Shown here in pieces: positions 20,727 to 29,771 of a stretch of DNA of 64,000 nt. Below the pieces are notes generated by a model. That model was given only the letters and a program-made list of their open reading frames with translations, searched no databases and was not told where the DNA came from. The stretch lies in the NCBI GenBank assembly GCA_046294345.1, contig JBKBJT010000007.1:47530-111529 (forward strand). The letters are read 5' to 3'. Within the stretch, counting starts at the first letter, position 1. The number at the start of each line of letters is the position of its first letter. The position numbers and the translations under genes were made by a program. This stretch comes from Ferrovibrio sp046294345. GTDB lineage: Bacteria; Pseudomonadota; Alphaproteobacteria; Ferrovibrionales; Ferrovibrionaceae.

Positions 20727-21331
20727 GCCGGCTGGTCCCCGGACAGATTCAGGCGATGGCGCAGATGCGCCTTCACCGTCGGCCATTCGGCCGGCAGGAT
20801 GCTGTAGACCACGGTATCGCGCAGCGTGCCGTTCGGTGCCACCTGGTGGTTGCGCAGGATGCCGTCCTGCTTGGCGCCCAGCCGCTCGATCGCCTTGCGG
20901 CTCTGGTGGTTGAAGAAATGCGTACGGAATTCGACGGCGATGCAGCCCAGGTCCTCGAAGGCATGGGCCAGCAGCATCAGCTTGGCGCGGGTGTTCAGCG
21001 CCGAGCGCTGCACGCTCTTGCGATACCAGGTCGACCCGATCTCGACGCGCCTGTTGGCGGCATCGATATTCATGTAGGTGGTCATGCCCACCGGCCTGTC
21101 GCCATCGGTCCTGTCGATCACGGTGAAGGGCAGCATCGCGCCCTTTTCGGCCAAGCCGAGGCGGCGGTCGATCTCGGCAGCCATGCCGTCCGGCGTCGGT
21201 ATGGCGGTGTACCACAGCGTCCACAATTCGCCGTCCCGCACGGCTTCCGCCAGTGCATCGCGATGCGCGTGGCTCAGCGGCACCAAGGCAACGGCGCTGT
21301 CCTGCAGGGTGACGGGTTTCAGCCAGGTCAT
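20723..21331 (-). CDS. GNAT-family N-acetyltransferase (RimJ/RimL-like)
   Basis: This 202-residue acetyl-CoA-dependent N-acetyltransferase has a GNAT fold. Features include the core DRPVGMTTYMNID (residues about 72-84), a beta strand RRVEIGSTWYRKS and a final motif FFNHQSRKAIERLGAKQDG. It lies between two YejA-type binding protein genes, 12 bp from one and overlapping the other. RimL and the MccE C-terminal domain of this superfamily acetylate and detoxify processed microcin C, which enters through Yej (established). An analogous protective or modifying role here is inference. The gene could also simply be a peptide or small-molecule acetylase. Confidence 0.85.
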   Translation of the reverse strand: MTWLKPVTLQDSAVALVPLSHAHRDALAEAVRDGELWTLWYTAIPTPDGMAAEIDRRLGLAEKGAMLPFTVIDRTDGDRPVGMTTYMNIDAANRRVEIGSTWYRKSVQRSALNTRAKLMLLAHAFEDLGCIAVEFRTHFFNHQSRKAIERLGAKQDGILRNHQVAPNGTLRDTVVYSILPAEWPTVKAHLRHRLNLSGDQPA

Positions 21332-21343
21332 GCGACGCTTTTC

Positions 21344-23170
21344 CTACTGCTTAGCAGCGGCCAGCTTCGCCGCCTTGGCCGGGTCGACCCACCAGGCCAT
21401 GAAGTCGGTGCCGTTCTTCGGCGTCTTGGGCGGCAAGCCGAACTTGTCCCAATAAACGATGCGGTCGGCGCGCAGGCTCCAGCCCGGAATCAGATACTGG
21501 CCCCAGGTCAGCACACGATCCAGCGCGCGCGTGGCCGTGATCAGGCTGTCGCGATCAGGCGCGTAGATCACCGCGTCGATCAGCTTGTCCACCACCGGAT
21601 CCTTCAGGCCGATCCAGTTGCTGCTGGAGGTATTGTCGGCGGCGGCCGAAGAGAAAAAGCTGCGCTGTTCGTTACCCGGCGAGTTGGACTGGCCCCAGCC
21701 GGAAAACACCATGTCGTAATCGAAGCTGCGCAGGCGGGCGATATACTGCGCCGAATCCACCGTCCGCATGGTCAGGGCCACGCCCAGCCGCTGCAGGTTT
21801 TGCGTCCAAGGCGCCACGATACGCTCGTAAGTGGGATCGGACAGCAGGAATTCGATATCCAGCGTCTCGCCTTTGGCGTTGCGCAGCCTGCCGTCCCTGA
21901 CTTCCCAACCGGCTTCCTTCAGCAGGCGGGCCGCCTCGCGCAGGTTCTTGCGATCCTGGCCCGAACCGTCGGAGGTCGGCGCCTGATAGGCTGGCCCGAA
22001 GACTTCCTTGGGCAGTTTGTCACGGAAGGGTTCCAGCAGTTTCAGTTCGGCAGCCGATGGTTCGCCGCGGGCGGCAAAATCGGAATTTTCGAAATAGCTG
22101 CTGGATCGGCTGTAGCCGCCGTAGAAGAAGGTCTTGTTGGTCCATTCGTAGTCGAAGGCCAGCGTCAGCGCGCGGCGCACGCGCACATCCTGGAACTTGG
22201 CGCGGCGGATGTTGAATACGAAACCGCTCAGGCCCGATGGCCGTTCATGCGGCAGCTCCACCTTCTTCACCAGGCCCTGCTGCACGGCCGGGAAGTCGTA
22301 GCCGGTGGCCCAGACGCGGGCGATGTTCTCGCGCCGGAAATCGTATTGCCCCGACTTGAAGGCCTCCAGCGTCACGGTGGTGTCGCGATAGAGGTCGTAG
22401 CGGATGCGGTCGAAGTTGTAGCGCCCCTTGTTGATCGGCAGGTCTTTCGCCCACCAGTCGTTGCGGCGCTCGTAGACGATGAAGCGGTTGGCTTCCAGCC
22501 CGGCGATCTTGTATGGCCCCGAACCGGTCCAGGGTTCCAGCGTGGTCTTGTCGAAACCGCGCTTTTCCCACTGTGCCTTCTGCACCACCGGCAACTGGCC
22601 CATGATCTGCGGCAGCTCGCGGTTCTTCGGGCCGGAGAAATGGAACTTCACTTTTCGGGGTGAGAGAACTTCCGCTTTCTGAACATTGGCGTAATAGAGC
22701 TGCAGCTGCGGATCGCCATGCTTCTGGATCTGCTCGAAGCTCCAGGCGACATCCTCGGCCGTGATGGTCTTGCCATCGGCCCATTTCGCCTCTGCCCGCA
22801 GATTGAACGTGACCCAGCTCAGATCCTCGGGCACTTCCACACTTTCGGCGATCAGGCCGTATTCGCTGGTGTCGTCGTCCATCGGCGAAACCATCAGGGT
22901 TTCGTAGACAAGCCCCAGACCGGGGGCCTCGTCGCCTTTGGGAATGAAGGGATTGAGGCTGTCGAAGCCGCCCACGGCATACAGCTTCACCTCGCCGCCT
23001 TTCGGCGCGTTGGGGTTGACGTAATCGAGCTGCTTGAAGTTCGGACCGTATTTCGGCGTGCCGATCAGCGACAATGCGTGGCTGGTCTTGCCGGTCTGGG
23101 CGCCGGTCTGGGCGAATGTCGGGCTGGTCAGCGTGAGGGCGAGCAGGGCGGACAACAGGACGGTTCGCAT
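21344..23170 (-). CDS. yejA: Extracellular solute-binding protein, first copy (YejA type)
   Basis: This periplasmic binding protein of family 5 has about 608 residues. The start at 23170 has GGGAG eight bases upstream and opens the signal peptide MRTVLLSALLALTLTSPTFAQ. An alternative ATG at 23197 overlaps the hisN stop and would add nine residues. The mature protein has the family pattern HALSLIGTPKYGPNFKQLDYVNPNAPKGGEV, then WADGKTITAEDVAWSFEQI, and FSGWGQSNSPGNEQRSFF. It shares the same layout as the second YejA copy. Together they suggest two substrate ranges for a single YejBEF transporter (inference). Confidence 0.92.
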   Translation of the reverse strand: MRTVLLSALLALTLTSPTFAQTGAQTGKTSHALSLIGTPKYGPNFKQLDYVNPNAPKGGEVKLYAVGGFDSLNPFIPKGDEAPGLGLVYETLMVSPMDDDTSEYGLIAESVEVPEDLSWVTFNLRAEAKWADGKTITAEDVAWSFEQIQKHGDPQLQLYYANVQKAEVLSPRKVKFHFSGPKNRELPQIMGQLPVVQKAQWEKRGFDKTTLEPWTGSGPYKIAGLEANRFIVYERRNDWWAKDLPINKGRYNFDRIRYDLYRDTTVTLEAFKSGQYDFRRENIARVWATGYDFPAVQQGLVKKVELPHERPSGLSGFVFNIRRAKFQDVRVRRALTLAFDYEWTNKTFFYGGYSRSSSYFENSDFAARGEPSAAELKLLEPFRDKLPKEVFGPAYQAPTSDGSGQDRKNLREAARLLKEAGWEVRDGRLRNAKGETLDIEFLLSDPTYERIVAPWTQNLQRLGVALTMRTVDSAQYIARLRSFDYDMVFSGWGQSNSPGNEQRSFFSSAAADNTSSSNWIGLKDPVVDKLIDAVIYAPDRDSLITATRALDRVLTWGQYLIPGWSLRADRIVYWDKFGLPPKTPKNGTDFMAWWVDPAKAAKLAAAKQ

Positions 23171-23193
23171 TCGGGTCGCTCCCAGGGAAAAGG

Positions 23194-23991
23194 TCATGCT
23201 CCGGACAGATAGGCCTGTGCCGCCGCATGCAGGGCCGGATTGGCGGCGGCCAGCACGCGGGCAGGATTGCGGGTATCGAGCGGCCGGCCTTCCCAGTCGG
23301 TGATCACGCCACCGGCGCCTTCCACCACGGGAACCAGTGCCGCGTAATCGTAGGGCTGCACCCGGCTCTCGACGACCACATCCACGAAGCCCGAGGCGAC
23401 CAGGCCGAAGACGATGCAGTCGCCGGACAGCCGGTTGAGCCAGCAGGCCTTGCGCAGGCTCTCGAAGGCTGCGGCTTCGGCGGCATTGAACAGGCCCACC
23501 GAGGTGGTGGCCACGGCCGCCTTGGCCAGGTCGCTGCGGGGATTCGCACGGGTTGCCATGCCATTGAATATGGTGGCGCGACCCAGCGCGCCAACCCAGC
23601 GGTCGCGCATATTTGGCTGGTCGATCACCCCCAGCACCGGCTGGCCTTCGAAGGTGAGCGCGATCAGGGTGCCGAAGATCGGCAGGCCGGTGACGAAGCT
23701 TTTGGTGCCGTCGATGGGATCTAGGATCCATTGCCACGGCGCCTCCGGCCGGGCATGGCCGTATTCCTCGCCATAGATGCCGTGATCGGGATATTTCGCC
23801 TCGATAGCCTGGCGCATGGCGGTCTCGGCAGCACGGTCGGCGATGGTGACGGGCGAGTCGTCGCCCTTGGCCTCGACATCGAGGCGCTGGCGGAAATGCG
23901 GCCGGATCGCCGCGCCGGCGAGGTCGGCCAGATGGTTGGCAAAGCCGATCAGTGCATCGGCGGAAACAGAAAAGGCCGGGATGTCGCGCAT
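23194..23991 (-). CDS. hisN: Inositol-monophosphatase-family phosphatase (histidinol-phosphatase HisN)
   Basis: This 265-residue lithium-sensitive phosphatase dephosphorylates histidinol phosphate in the histidine pathway or a related phosphoester. Metal-binding motifs are in order: SPVTIADRAAE near residue 47, YGEEYGHARPE near 74, and WILDPIDGTKSFVTG near 87-101. The final DYAALVPVVEGAGGVITDWEG carries the last aspartates. Alphaproteobacterial HisN proteins are of this type. The start ATG is the first plausible one, 39 bp after the cytochrome c gene. It sits next to a transport operon without an obvious functional link. Confidence 0.88.
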   Translation of the reverse strand: MRDIPAFSVSADALIGFANHLADLAGAAIRPHFRQRLDVEAKGDDSPVTIADRAAETAMRQAIEAKYPDHGIYGEEYGHARPEAPWQWILDPIDGTKSFVTGLPIFGTLIALTFEGQPVLGVIDQPNMRDRWVGALGRATIFNGMATRANPRSDLAKAAVATTSVGLFNAAEAAAFESLRKACWLNRLSGDCIVFGLVASGFVDVVVESRVQPYDYAALVPVVEGAGGVITDWEGRPLDTRNPARVLAAANPALHAAAQAYLSGA

Positions 23992-24029
23992 GTCGACGGT
24001 TCCCGGCCCTGGTCTGGAAACGTAAGCGA

Positions 24030-24575
24030 TTACGGCAGCGGCTTGGGGCTGTCCGACAACGACCGCAGATAGGCGATCAGGTCGGCGCGTTCCTTGGCGC
24101 TCTTCGAACCGGCATAGGCCATCTTGGTGCCCGGGGCATAGGCCTTCGGGTTCTTCAGGAAGGCATACAGGCTTTCATAGCTCCATTCGCCGCCGGTCTT
24201 CATCAGGCCGTCGGAATAGGAGAAGCCGGACATGTGGCCCTTCGGGGCGCCGACGATGTCGTAAAGGTTCGGGCCAACCTTGGAGGCGCCGCCCTTGTCG
24301 GGGGTGTGGCAGGCCGCACACTTGCTGAAAGCCTTCTTGCCGGCATCGACATTGGCCGAGGCGAGCAGGGTGGCGATCGGCGGATCGGCCTCTTCCTGCT
24401 TGGCGGCGGCGCCGGCGCCGCCCTTGGGGGCCTCCTCGGCCACTTCGATCTTGTAGGCCGGTTCGGCCAGCTTCTTCGGCGAGACCAGGATGTTGCCGAA
24501 CTGATTCACGCCCATGATGATCAGCAGGCAGAACAGCACGGCGCCGATCATCTTGTTCAGTTCGAAACTATCCAT
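24030..24575 (-). CDS. Membrane-anchored class I cytochrome c (CycM / c552-like)
   Basis: This 181-residue electron carrier has an uncleaved N-terminal membrane anchor (MIGAVLFCLLIIMGVNQFG, residues about 9-27). A linker rich in Ala, Pro and Glu follows, then a single haem domain. The haem-binding site CAACH is at about residue 92, and the distal Met is probably in GTKMAYAG (GTKMAYA motif is typical). It resembles the CycM-type cytochromes that link the bc1 complex to cytochrome c oxidase in alphaproteobacteria (known). The start at 24575 has AGGAG eleven bases upstream. It is divergent from kdsB. Confidence 0.92.
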   Translation of the reverse strand: MDSFELNKMIGAVLFCLLIIMGVNQFGNILVSPKKLAEPAYKIEVAEEAPKGGAGAAAKQEEADPPIATLLASANVDAGKKAFSKCAACHTPDKGGASKVGPNLYDIVGAPKGHMSGFSYSDGLMKTGGEWSYESLYAFLKNPKAYAPGTKMAYAGSKSAKERADLIAYLRSLSDSPKPLP

Positions 24576-24790
24576 CTCGCGACACTCCTGCCATCGACGC
24601 TGCGCCGGTAGTTGGGGACGGGGCAGCGAAACCGGTCTAAAACAGGCCGAAACGGCCCAAAAAATCGCCGTGACATTAGCGGCTTCCCCGGTCCGTTCGC
24701 AACCCGTATATATCCCGCCGGACAGGGCATCCGCCTGCCCGGGCTGCGGCGGATTGCCGCACCTTAGCCGCCTCGCGATCAGGACCGCAA

Positions 24791-25567
24791 ATGACTGCCG
24801 ACCAGACACTTAGCTCGTCCAGCCTGCCCAGCAACCCGATCGTGCTGATTCCCTCGCGGCTGGCCTCCACGCGCCTGCCCGACAAGCCCCTGGCCGACAT
24901 CCATGGCCAGCCGATGATCGTGCATTGCCTGCGTCGCGCGCGCGAAGCCGGTTTCGCCCGCGTGGCCGTGGCCTGCGGCGACGAAGCCATCGCCGGCGCC
25001 GTGCGGGCTGCCGGCGGGGAGGCAGTGATGACCGATCCGAACCACCCCTCGGGTTCCGACCGTATCCACGAGGCGCTGGTCAAGCTCGATCCCGAGGGCC
25101 GGCATGATGCCGTGATCAACCTGCAGGGCGATCTGCCCGCCATCGATCCCGCCATCGTCGCCGCGGCGCTGAAGCCGCTGGCCGATCCGCGCATCGACAT
25201 TGCCACCCTGGCGACGCCCATCGTGGACCGGCACGAAATCGACGACCCCAACGTGGTGAAGGCCGTGCTCAGCCTGCGGCCGGGCGAGAGCATCGGACCG
25301 GCGCTGTATTTCAGCCGCCGCCCGGTGCCGGGCGGCGAGGGGCCGCTATGGCACCATATCGGCATCTATGCCTATCGCCGTGCGGCTCTGCAGCGCTTCG
25401 TCGCGTTGCCGCCTTCGCCACTGGAACAGCGCGAGAAGCTGGAGCAACTGCGCGCGCTGGAGAACGGCATGCGGATCGCGGCGGCCGTCGTTGACACCCT
25501 GCCGCTCGGTGTCGATACTCCGGCCGACCTTGAGCGCATCCGCCAGGTGATGGCCGCGCAACGATAA
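24791..25567 (+). CDS. kdsB: 3-deoxy-manno-octulosonate cytidylyltransferase
   Basis: This 258-residue enzyme activates Kdo as CMP-Kdo for lipopolysaccharide inner core synthesis. The nucleotide-binding motif IPSRLASTRLPDKPLADI lies near residue 18. Further family motifs are CGDEAIAGAV, TDPNHPSGSDRIHEAL near 78 and INLQGDLPAIDPAIV near 103. The residues HIGIYAYRRAAL and TLPLGVDTPADLERI close the fold. Its presence implies a Gram-negative envelope with Kdo. It lies 39 bp upstream of pheA on the same strand, a pairing common in alphaproteobacteria. Confidence 0.95.
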   Translation: MTADQTLSSSSLPSNPIVLIPSRLASTRLPDKPLADIHGQPMIVHCLRRAREAGFARVAVACGDEAIAGAVRAAGGEAVMTDPNHPSGSDRIHEALVKLDPEGRHDAVINLQGDLPAIDPAIVAAALKPLADPRIDIATLATPIVDRHEIDDPNVVKAVLSLRPGESIGPALYFSRRPVPGGEGPLWHHIGIYAYRRAALQRFVALPPSPLEQREKLEQLRALENGMRIAAAVVDTLPLGVDTPADLERIRQVMAAQR

Positions 25568-25606
25568 TCTCCGCTCGCCACACGCCGCCCAGTCGAAGGG
25601 ATTTCC

Positions 25607-26476
25607 ATGCCCGCCCAGATTGCCACCGCCGCCACCGATCCTGCGCGCGTCGTCGCTTTCCAGGGCGCACCGGGCGCCTATTCGCACCTGGCCTGCCGCG
25701 AGGCTCTGCCCGATCTGGTGCCATTGCCCTGCGCCACTTTCGAGGATGCCTTCATTGCGGTGCGCGAAGGTCGCGCCGCCTGCGGCCTGATCCCGATCGA
25801 GAACTCCACCGCCGGCCGCGTCGCCGATATCCATCAGCTTCTGCCCGAGGGTGGACTCTACATCACCGCCGAGCATTTCCTGCGCGTGCGGCATCAGCTG
25901 CTGGCCCCGAAATCAGCCAGCCTGAAAAGCATCAGGCGCGTCTACAGCCATGTTCAGGCCCTGTCGCAATGCCGGCGCGTGATCAAGGATCTCGGCATCG
26001 AGCCGATTGTTTCCAGCGACACGGCCGGCTCGGCGAAAGAGGTGGCCGAACGCAACAATCCGGAAGAGGCGGCCATTGCCTCCTCGATCGCTGGCGAGCT
26101 TTACGGCCTGCAGGTGCTGCGCGCCGACATCGAGGACAACCACACCAACACCACGCGCTTCATCAAGCTGGAGCGCCAGCGCCGCGACCCCGATCCGCAG
26201 CTTGGCAACAGCCTTACCGCGATCATGTTCCGCGTGCGCAGCGTGCCGGCGGCGCTGTACAAGGCGCTGGGTGGATTCGCCACCAACGGCGTCAACGTGG
26301 TGAAGCTGGAAAGCTATCTGTCGGACGGTTTCCAGGTGGCGGAATTCTATGCCGAGATCGAGGGCCATCCGGCCCAGCGCAATGTCGATCTGGCCTTGCA
26401 GGAACTGGAATATTTCAGCCGCTCGCTGAAGGTGATCGGCGTATTCACCGCGCATCCTTTCCGTTCGGCTGCCTGA
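25607..26476 (+). CDS. pheA: Prephenate dehydratase with ACT domain
   Basis: This 289-residue enzyme converts prephenate to phenylpyruvate in phenylalanine synthesis. The catalytic domain spans about residues 10-190 and contains VAFQGAPGAYSHLAC, GLIPIENSTAGRVADIH and TTRFIKL. The C-terminal ACT regulatory domain (about residues 200-285) includes ALYKALGGFATNGVNVVKLESY, which normally binds phenylalanine for feedback inhibition. There is no chorismate mutase domain, which is normal for alphaproteobacterial enzymes of this size. The gene begins 39 bp after kdsB and ends 9 bp before the convergent MarR gene. Confidence 0.95.
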   Translation: MPAQIATAATDPARVVAFQGAPGAYSHLACREALPDLVPLPCATFEDAFIAVREGRAACGLIPIENSTAGRVADIHQLLPEGGLYITAEHFLRVRHQLLAPKSASLKSIRRVYSHVQALSQCRRVIKDLGIEPIVSSDTAGSAKEVAERNNPEEAAIASSIAGELYGLQVLRADIEDNHTNTTRFIKLERQRRDPDPQLGNSLTAIMFRVRSVPAALYKALGGFATNGVNVVKLESYLSDGFQVAEFYAEIEGHPAQRNVDLALQELEYFSRSLKVIGVFTAHPFRSAA

Positions 26477-26485
26477 CGGCCGGGC

Positions 26486-26944
26486 TCAGCGCGCGGCATT
26501 GAAGGCGTCGCGCAGCTTCACAGCCGCATCCTTCATCTGCATCAGTTGCTCCATGCTCTGGCCCGAAGCCTTTAGCACCGTGGCCGGACAGGCCATGGCC
26601 TGCTGCTGCAATGCGCGGCCCGCTTCGGTCAGGTGGATGCGTACCTGACGTTCATCCTCGGGATTGCGCCGCCGCGTGACGTAGCCGGCCGCTTCCAGCC
26701 GCTTGAGCAGCGGCGTCAGCGTGCTCGATTCCAGAAACAGCCGCCCGCCCAGTTCACCCACCATCAGGCCGTCGCTCTCCCACAGCGCCAGCATGACCAG
26801 GTATTGCGGATAGGTCAGGCCCATTGCATCCAGCAGGGGCTTGTACAGCCGGTTGAAGGCGAGGCCGGTGGAATAGATCGCGAAGCAGAGCTGGTTATCC
26901 AGGGCCAGCTTGTCGTTGCGGGCAGTAGTGGTGGTGTCGGTCAT
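26486..26944 (-). CDS. MarR-family transcriptional regulator (OhrR-like)
   Basis: This 152-residue regulator has a winged helix-turn-helix of the MarR family. Conserved features are LDNQLCFAIYSTGLAFNRLYKPLLDAMGLTYPQYLVMLALWESDGLMVGELG and LFLESSTLTPLLKRLEAAGYVTRRRNPEDERQVRIHLT. A cysteine in the early NQLCFAIY segment matches the position of the peroxide-sensing cysteine of OhrR proteins (known for that family). No ohr gene is present. It is divergent from an exported alpha/beta hydrolase, so it probably controls that gene and itself. Candidate operators lie in the 188-bp intergenic region. Confidence 0.9.
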   Translation of the reverse strand: MTDTTTTARNDKLALDNQLCFAIYSTGLAFNRLYKPLLDAMGLTYPQYLVMLALWESDGLMVGELGGRLFLESSTLTPLLKRLEAAGYVTRRRNPEDERQVRIHLTEAGRALQQQAMACPATVLKASGQSMEQLMQMKDAAVKLRDAFNAAR

Positions 26945-26970
26945 TGGCGATCTCCGGAATGCGCCTGCGA

Positions 26971-27063
26971 TTATATATCGTGTGATAATTTATCGTATGC
27001 GATGTATGCATGACTGCCATGTCGAAATAGCAATTATCAAACTATTATTTATCGCAATAAATA
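26971..27063. promoter_or_regulatory. Divergent promoter region with MarR-type operators
   Basis: The 188-bp gap between the MarR gene and the exported hydrolase is AT-rich. It holds inverted repeats with 4-nt centres. The best is TATTTAT-CGCA-ATAAATA at 27046-27063 (7-bp arms). Weaker ones are TATC-GTGT-GATA at 26976-26987 and ATCG-TATG-CGAT at 26992-27003. MarR proteins bind such short palindromes (known). Which of these is bound is inference. Confidence 0.5.
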
Positions 27064-27132
27064 TTGGCCATCCGGAGCACGGATCTGGCCCGCCAGACGG
27101 TGGACCAGTCACCCCAAGAAGGAGCTAAGACC

Positions 27133-28179
27133 ATGTCGCTGTTGCAGAATACCCGCCGTATCCTGGCTTCCACCGCGCTGGCCGCCGGCTTGTTGGCTGC
27201 CGCCGTCTCGTCGCCGGCCCAGGCCCAACCCGCCAATCTCGACGCCGTCACCCAGAATTTCATCAGCGCCGTGAGCGCCGCCGGCGGCCCGCCGATCTAC
27301 ACCCTGTCGCCCGAAGCCGCCCGCCAGGTGCTGTCCGGCGCCCAGGCTGGCCCGGTCACCAAGCTGCCGGCCAGTATTCGGGACCTGAGCCTGCCCACCG
27401 GCCCGCTGGGCAGCGTCAATGTGCGCATCGTGCGGCCCGAAGGCGTGGCCGAAGCCTTGCCGGTGGTGATGTATTTCCACGGCGGGGGCTGGATGCTCGG
27501 CGGCAAGGACACCCATGACCGCCTGATCCGCGAGATCGCCGTCGGCGCCCGTGTCGCCGTGGTCTTCGTCGACTACCGCAATACGCCGGATGTGAAGTAT
27601 CCGGTGCCCAATGAGGAGGCTTATGCAGCGACGAAGTATGTCGTCGAGAATGCGAAGGCCCTCAATGTCGATGGCAGCCGCCTCGCGGTGGCCGGTGATT
27701 CGGCGGGCGGCAACATGGCGGCGGCGGTGACGCTGCTGGCCAAGGAGCGCGGCGGCCCGAAGATCAGCCACCAGGTGCTGTTCTACCCGGTGACCGACGA
27801 TATCTCGCAGAACGCTTCCTACGCCGCCTTCGGCAACGGCCCGTGGTTGACGACCAATGCGATGCATTTTTTCCTCGATGCCTATCTGCCGGCCCAGGTG
27901 CGCAACGACGTGCTGGCCTTTCCGCTGAAGGCTTCGGTCGAACAGTTGCGCGGTCTGCCCGAGGCCACAGTGATCGTCGCCGAGAACGATCTGCTGCGGG
28001 ATGAAGGCGAAGCCTATGCCCGCAAGCTGATCGCGGCCGGCGTGAGCGTCACCTCGACGCGCTACAACGGTGCGATCCACGACTTCGTCATGCTGAACGG
28101 CCTGGCCGAAAGTCCGGCGACGATTGCAGCCATCGCCCAGGCCAATGCGGCCCTGCGCCGTGCGCTGCTGGTGAAGTAA
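27133..28179 (+). CDS. Exported alpha/beta hydrolase (hormone-sensitive lipase-like esterase)
   Basis: This 348-residue protein has a signal peptide (MSLLQNTRRILASTALAAG to AQAQ, about residues 1-35). The mature esterase belongs to the hormone-sensitive lipase group. The oxyanion motif YFHGGGWMLGG is near residue 118, and the nucleophile Ser sits in AGDSAGGNMA near 200. The aspartate is likely in VIVAENDLLRDEG and the histidine in GAIHDFVML. The start at 27133 is supported by GGAG eleven bases upstream. It is divergent from a MarR-family regulator that probably controls it. A strong terminator follows. Confidence 0.9.
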   Translation: MSLLQNTRRILASTALAAGLLAAAVSSPAQAQPANLDAVTQNFISAVSAAGGPPIYTLSPEAARQVLSGAQAGPVTKLPASIRDLSLPTGPLGSVNVRIVRPEGVAEALPVVMYFHGGGWMLGGKDTHDRLIREIAVGARVAVVFVDYRNTPDVKYPVPNEEAYAATKYVVENAKALNVDGSRLAVAGDSAGGNMAAAVTLLAKERGGPKISHQVLFYPVTDDISQNASYAAFGNGPWLTTNAMHFFLDAYLPAQVRNDVLAFPLKASVEQLRGLPEATVIVAENDLLRDEGEAYARKLIAAGVSVTSTRYNGAIHDFVMLNGLAESPATIAAIAQANAALRRALLVK

Positions 28180-28229
28180 CAGTCGCATCGCTTGCTCCTT
28201 CGGCGCTGACACTTGAAGGACACATGATC

Positions 28230-28264
28230 AAGCCGGGCCGCCTTGCGGCCCGGCTTTAAATTTT
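28230..28264 (+). terminator. Terminator after the exported esterase
   Basis: The arms AAGCCGGGCCGC (28230-28241) and GCGGCCCGGCTT (28245-28256) form a perfect 12-bp stem with a 3-nt loop. TAAATTTT follows. It isolates the esterase gene from the downstream amine oxidase gene. Confidence 0.9.
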
Positions 28265-28298
28265 GGTCTTTCCGGTCGTCTCGCGGCATAATGGCGCG

Positions 28299-29687
28299 AT
28301 GAAACGCGTCACCCGTCGTGAAACGATCCAGGGCGCGGCGGCCATGGCGGCTCTGCCGCTGCTGGGCAGGCCGACAACCGTATCCGCCCAGGGCGCCTTG
28401 CCCGGCGAGGTCGATGTGGCCATCGTCGGCGCCGGCATCGCCGGCCTTGCCGCAGCCCGGTTGCTGCAGGAACGCGGTCGTAATGTCGCTGTCATCGAGG
28501 CTCGCAACCGCATCGGCGGCCGCGCCTATACCGATACGACGCGGCTGGGCCATCCCGCCGATCTGGGTGCGGCCTTCCTGAAATCGGCCGACATCAATCC
28601 GCTGGCCAGCGAAATGCGCCGGCGCGAAACCGCCCTGCAGACCGATGATGGCGATTTCTGGCTGTTCGACCGGGATCGCGACGGCGCCCTGCGCGATGCA
28701 ACCACCGAGGATTACGATCTGCTCGGCCTGCTTTACGACCGCCTCGACGATGCCCTGCTGGATGCCAAGACGCTGCGCGCCGATGTTGCATTGGCCAGTC
28801 GGGCGAAACTCGATGTGAATGGCGCGCAGCACTGGACCGGCCTGGCCCGCGCCATGGCCGGCCCGCTGCATGTCGGTGTCGAATACGCGCAGGTTTCCGC
28901 GCTGGACGCGCCACGGCTGTCGGGCACGGGTAATGATGCCTGGCTGCCCGGCGGGTTGGGGGCCTGGGCCGTCGATTATGCCGCCGGCCTGCCGGTCTGG
29001 CTCGGCAAGCCGGTGGTGCGCATCGACTGGGCCAACAGCGGCGTCACGCTGGCCACCGCCGAGGGCCAGGTGCGCGCCGAGGCCTGCATCGTCACCGTGC
29101 CACTCGGCGTGCTGGCAGCGCGCGACGGTATCCTGTTCCAGCCGGCCCTGCCGGCCGCCCAGCGCGAGGCACTGGCCCGCATGAACATGGGGCTGATCAA
29201 CCGCATCGCGCTGCTTTATGAACCCGGCAGTTTCAACGCGCCGGGCAATACTCAGGTGCTGGCCAATGGCGGCGGCAACCGCATGTTAGGCTTCCGCCTC
29301 AATGCCCATGACACGCCCGTGGCGATCGCCACTGTCGGCGGTGAGTACGCTCGCGAACTGGAAGGCCAGGGTGAGGCGGCCATGGTGGCGGCTGCCCGTG
29401 CCCAGCTCAGGCTCGTCTTCGGCGATGCCGTGGATGGCCGCTTCGTGCGTGGCATTGCGTCCATCTGGGGCAGGGATCCTTTCAGCCGCGGCGCCATCGC
29501 CGCCGCCAGGCCCGGTTTCGCTGTCGCCCGCCGCAATGCCGGCCGGTCGCTCACCACGGCGGCGGGCCGCAGCCGCGTGCTGTTCGCCGGCGAGGCCTTC
29601 GCTTCCCCCGACTGGGCGGGATCGGCCGCCGGGGCCTGGTTGTCGGGGCGGATGGCAGCTATCGAGGCCTTACGGGCCCTGGGATGA
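28299..29687 (+). CDS. FAD-dependent flavin amine oxidase, Tat-type signal
   Basis: This 462-residue oxidase of the flavin monoamine oxidase family probably oxidises an amine. The N-terminus has a twin-arginine motif (TRRETIQGAAAMAALPLLG), so it is likely exported folded with its cofactor. The FAD-binding dinucleotide fold follows (VDVAIVGAGIAGLAAARLL near residue 38) with VIEARNRIGGRAYTD. The C-terminal FAD contact is LFAGEAFASPDWAGSAAGAWLSG. All family blocks are present, so it looks intact. It starts 35 bp after the esterase terminator. The substrate is not known. Export of such an oxidase is less common than cytoplasmic location. Confidence 0.88.
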   Translation: MKRVTRRETIQGAAAMAALPLLGRPTTVSAQGALPGEVDVAIVGAGIAGLAAARLLQERGRNVAVIEARNRIGGRAYTDTTRLGHPADLGAAFLKSADINPLASEMRRRETALQTDDGDFWLFDRDRDGALRDATTEDYDLLGLLYDRLDDALLDAKTLRADVALASRAKLDVNGAQHWTGLARAMAGPLHVGVEYAQVSALDAPRLSGTGNDAWLPGGLGAWAVDYAAGLPVWLGKPVVRIDWANSGVTLATAEGQVRAEACIVTVPLGVLAARDGILFQPALPAAQREALARMNMGLINRIALLYEPGSFNAPGNTQVLANGGGNRMLGFRLNAHDTPVAIATVGGEYARELEGQGEAAMVAAARAQLRLVFGDAVDGRFVRGIASIWGRDPFSRGAIAAARPGFAVARRNAGRSLTTAAGRSRVLFAGEAFASPDWAGSAAGAWLSGRMAAIEALRALG

Positions 29688-29771
29688 TCACTCTGGGATG
29701 ACCACTCTGGGCTGGCCGCGCCGAATCAGGCTTGACGGCATCGCCGTCGCGCCGTATCACGCTGGACCATT

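Noticed and set aside
18207..20807. Plus-strand frame of 866 codons across the Yej operon
   Set aside because: It is antisense to yejB and a YejA gene, which have clear family motifs; composition is that of a shadow frame.
20756..22663. Plus-strand frame of 635 codons
   Set aside because: It is antisense to the GNAT gene and the first YejA gene.
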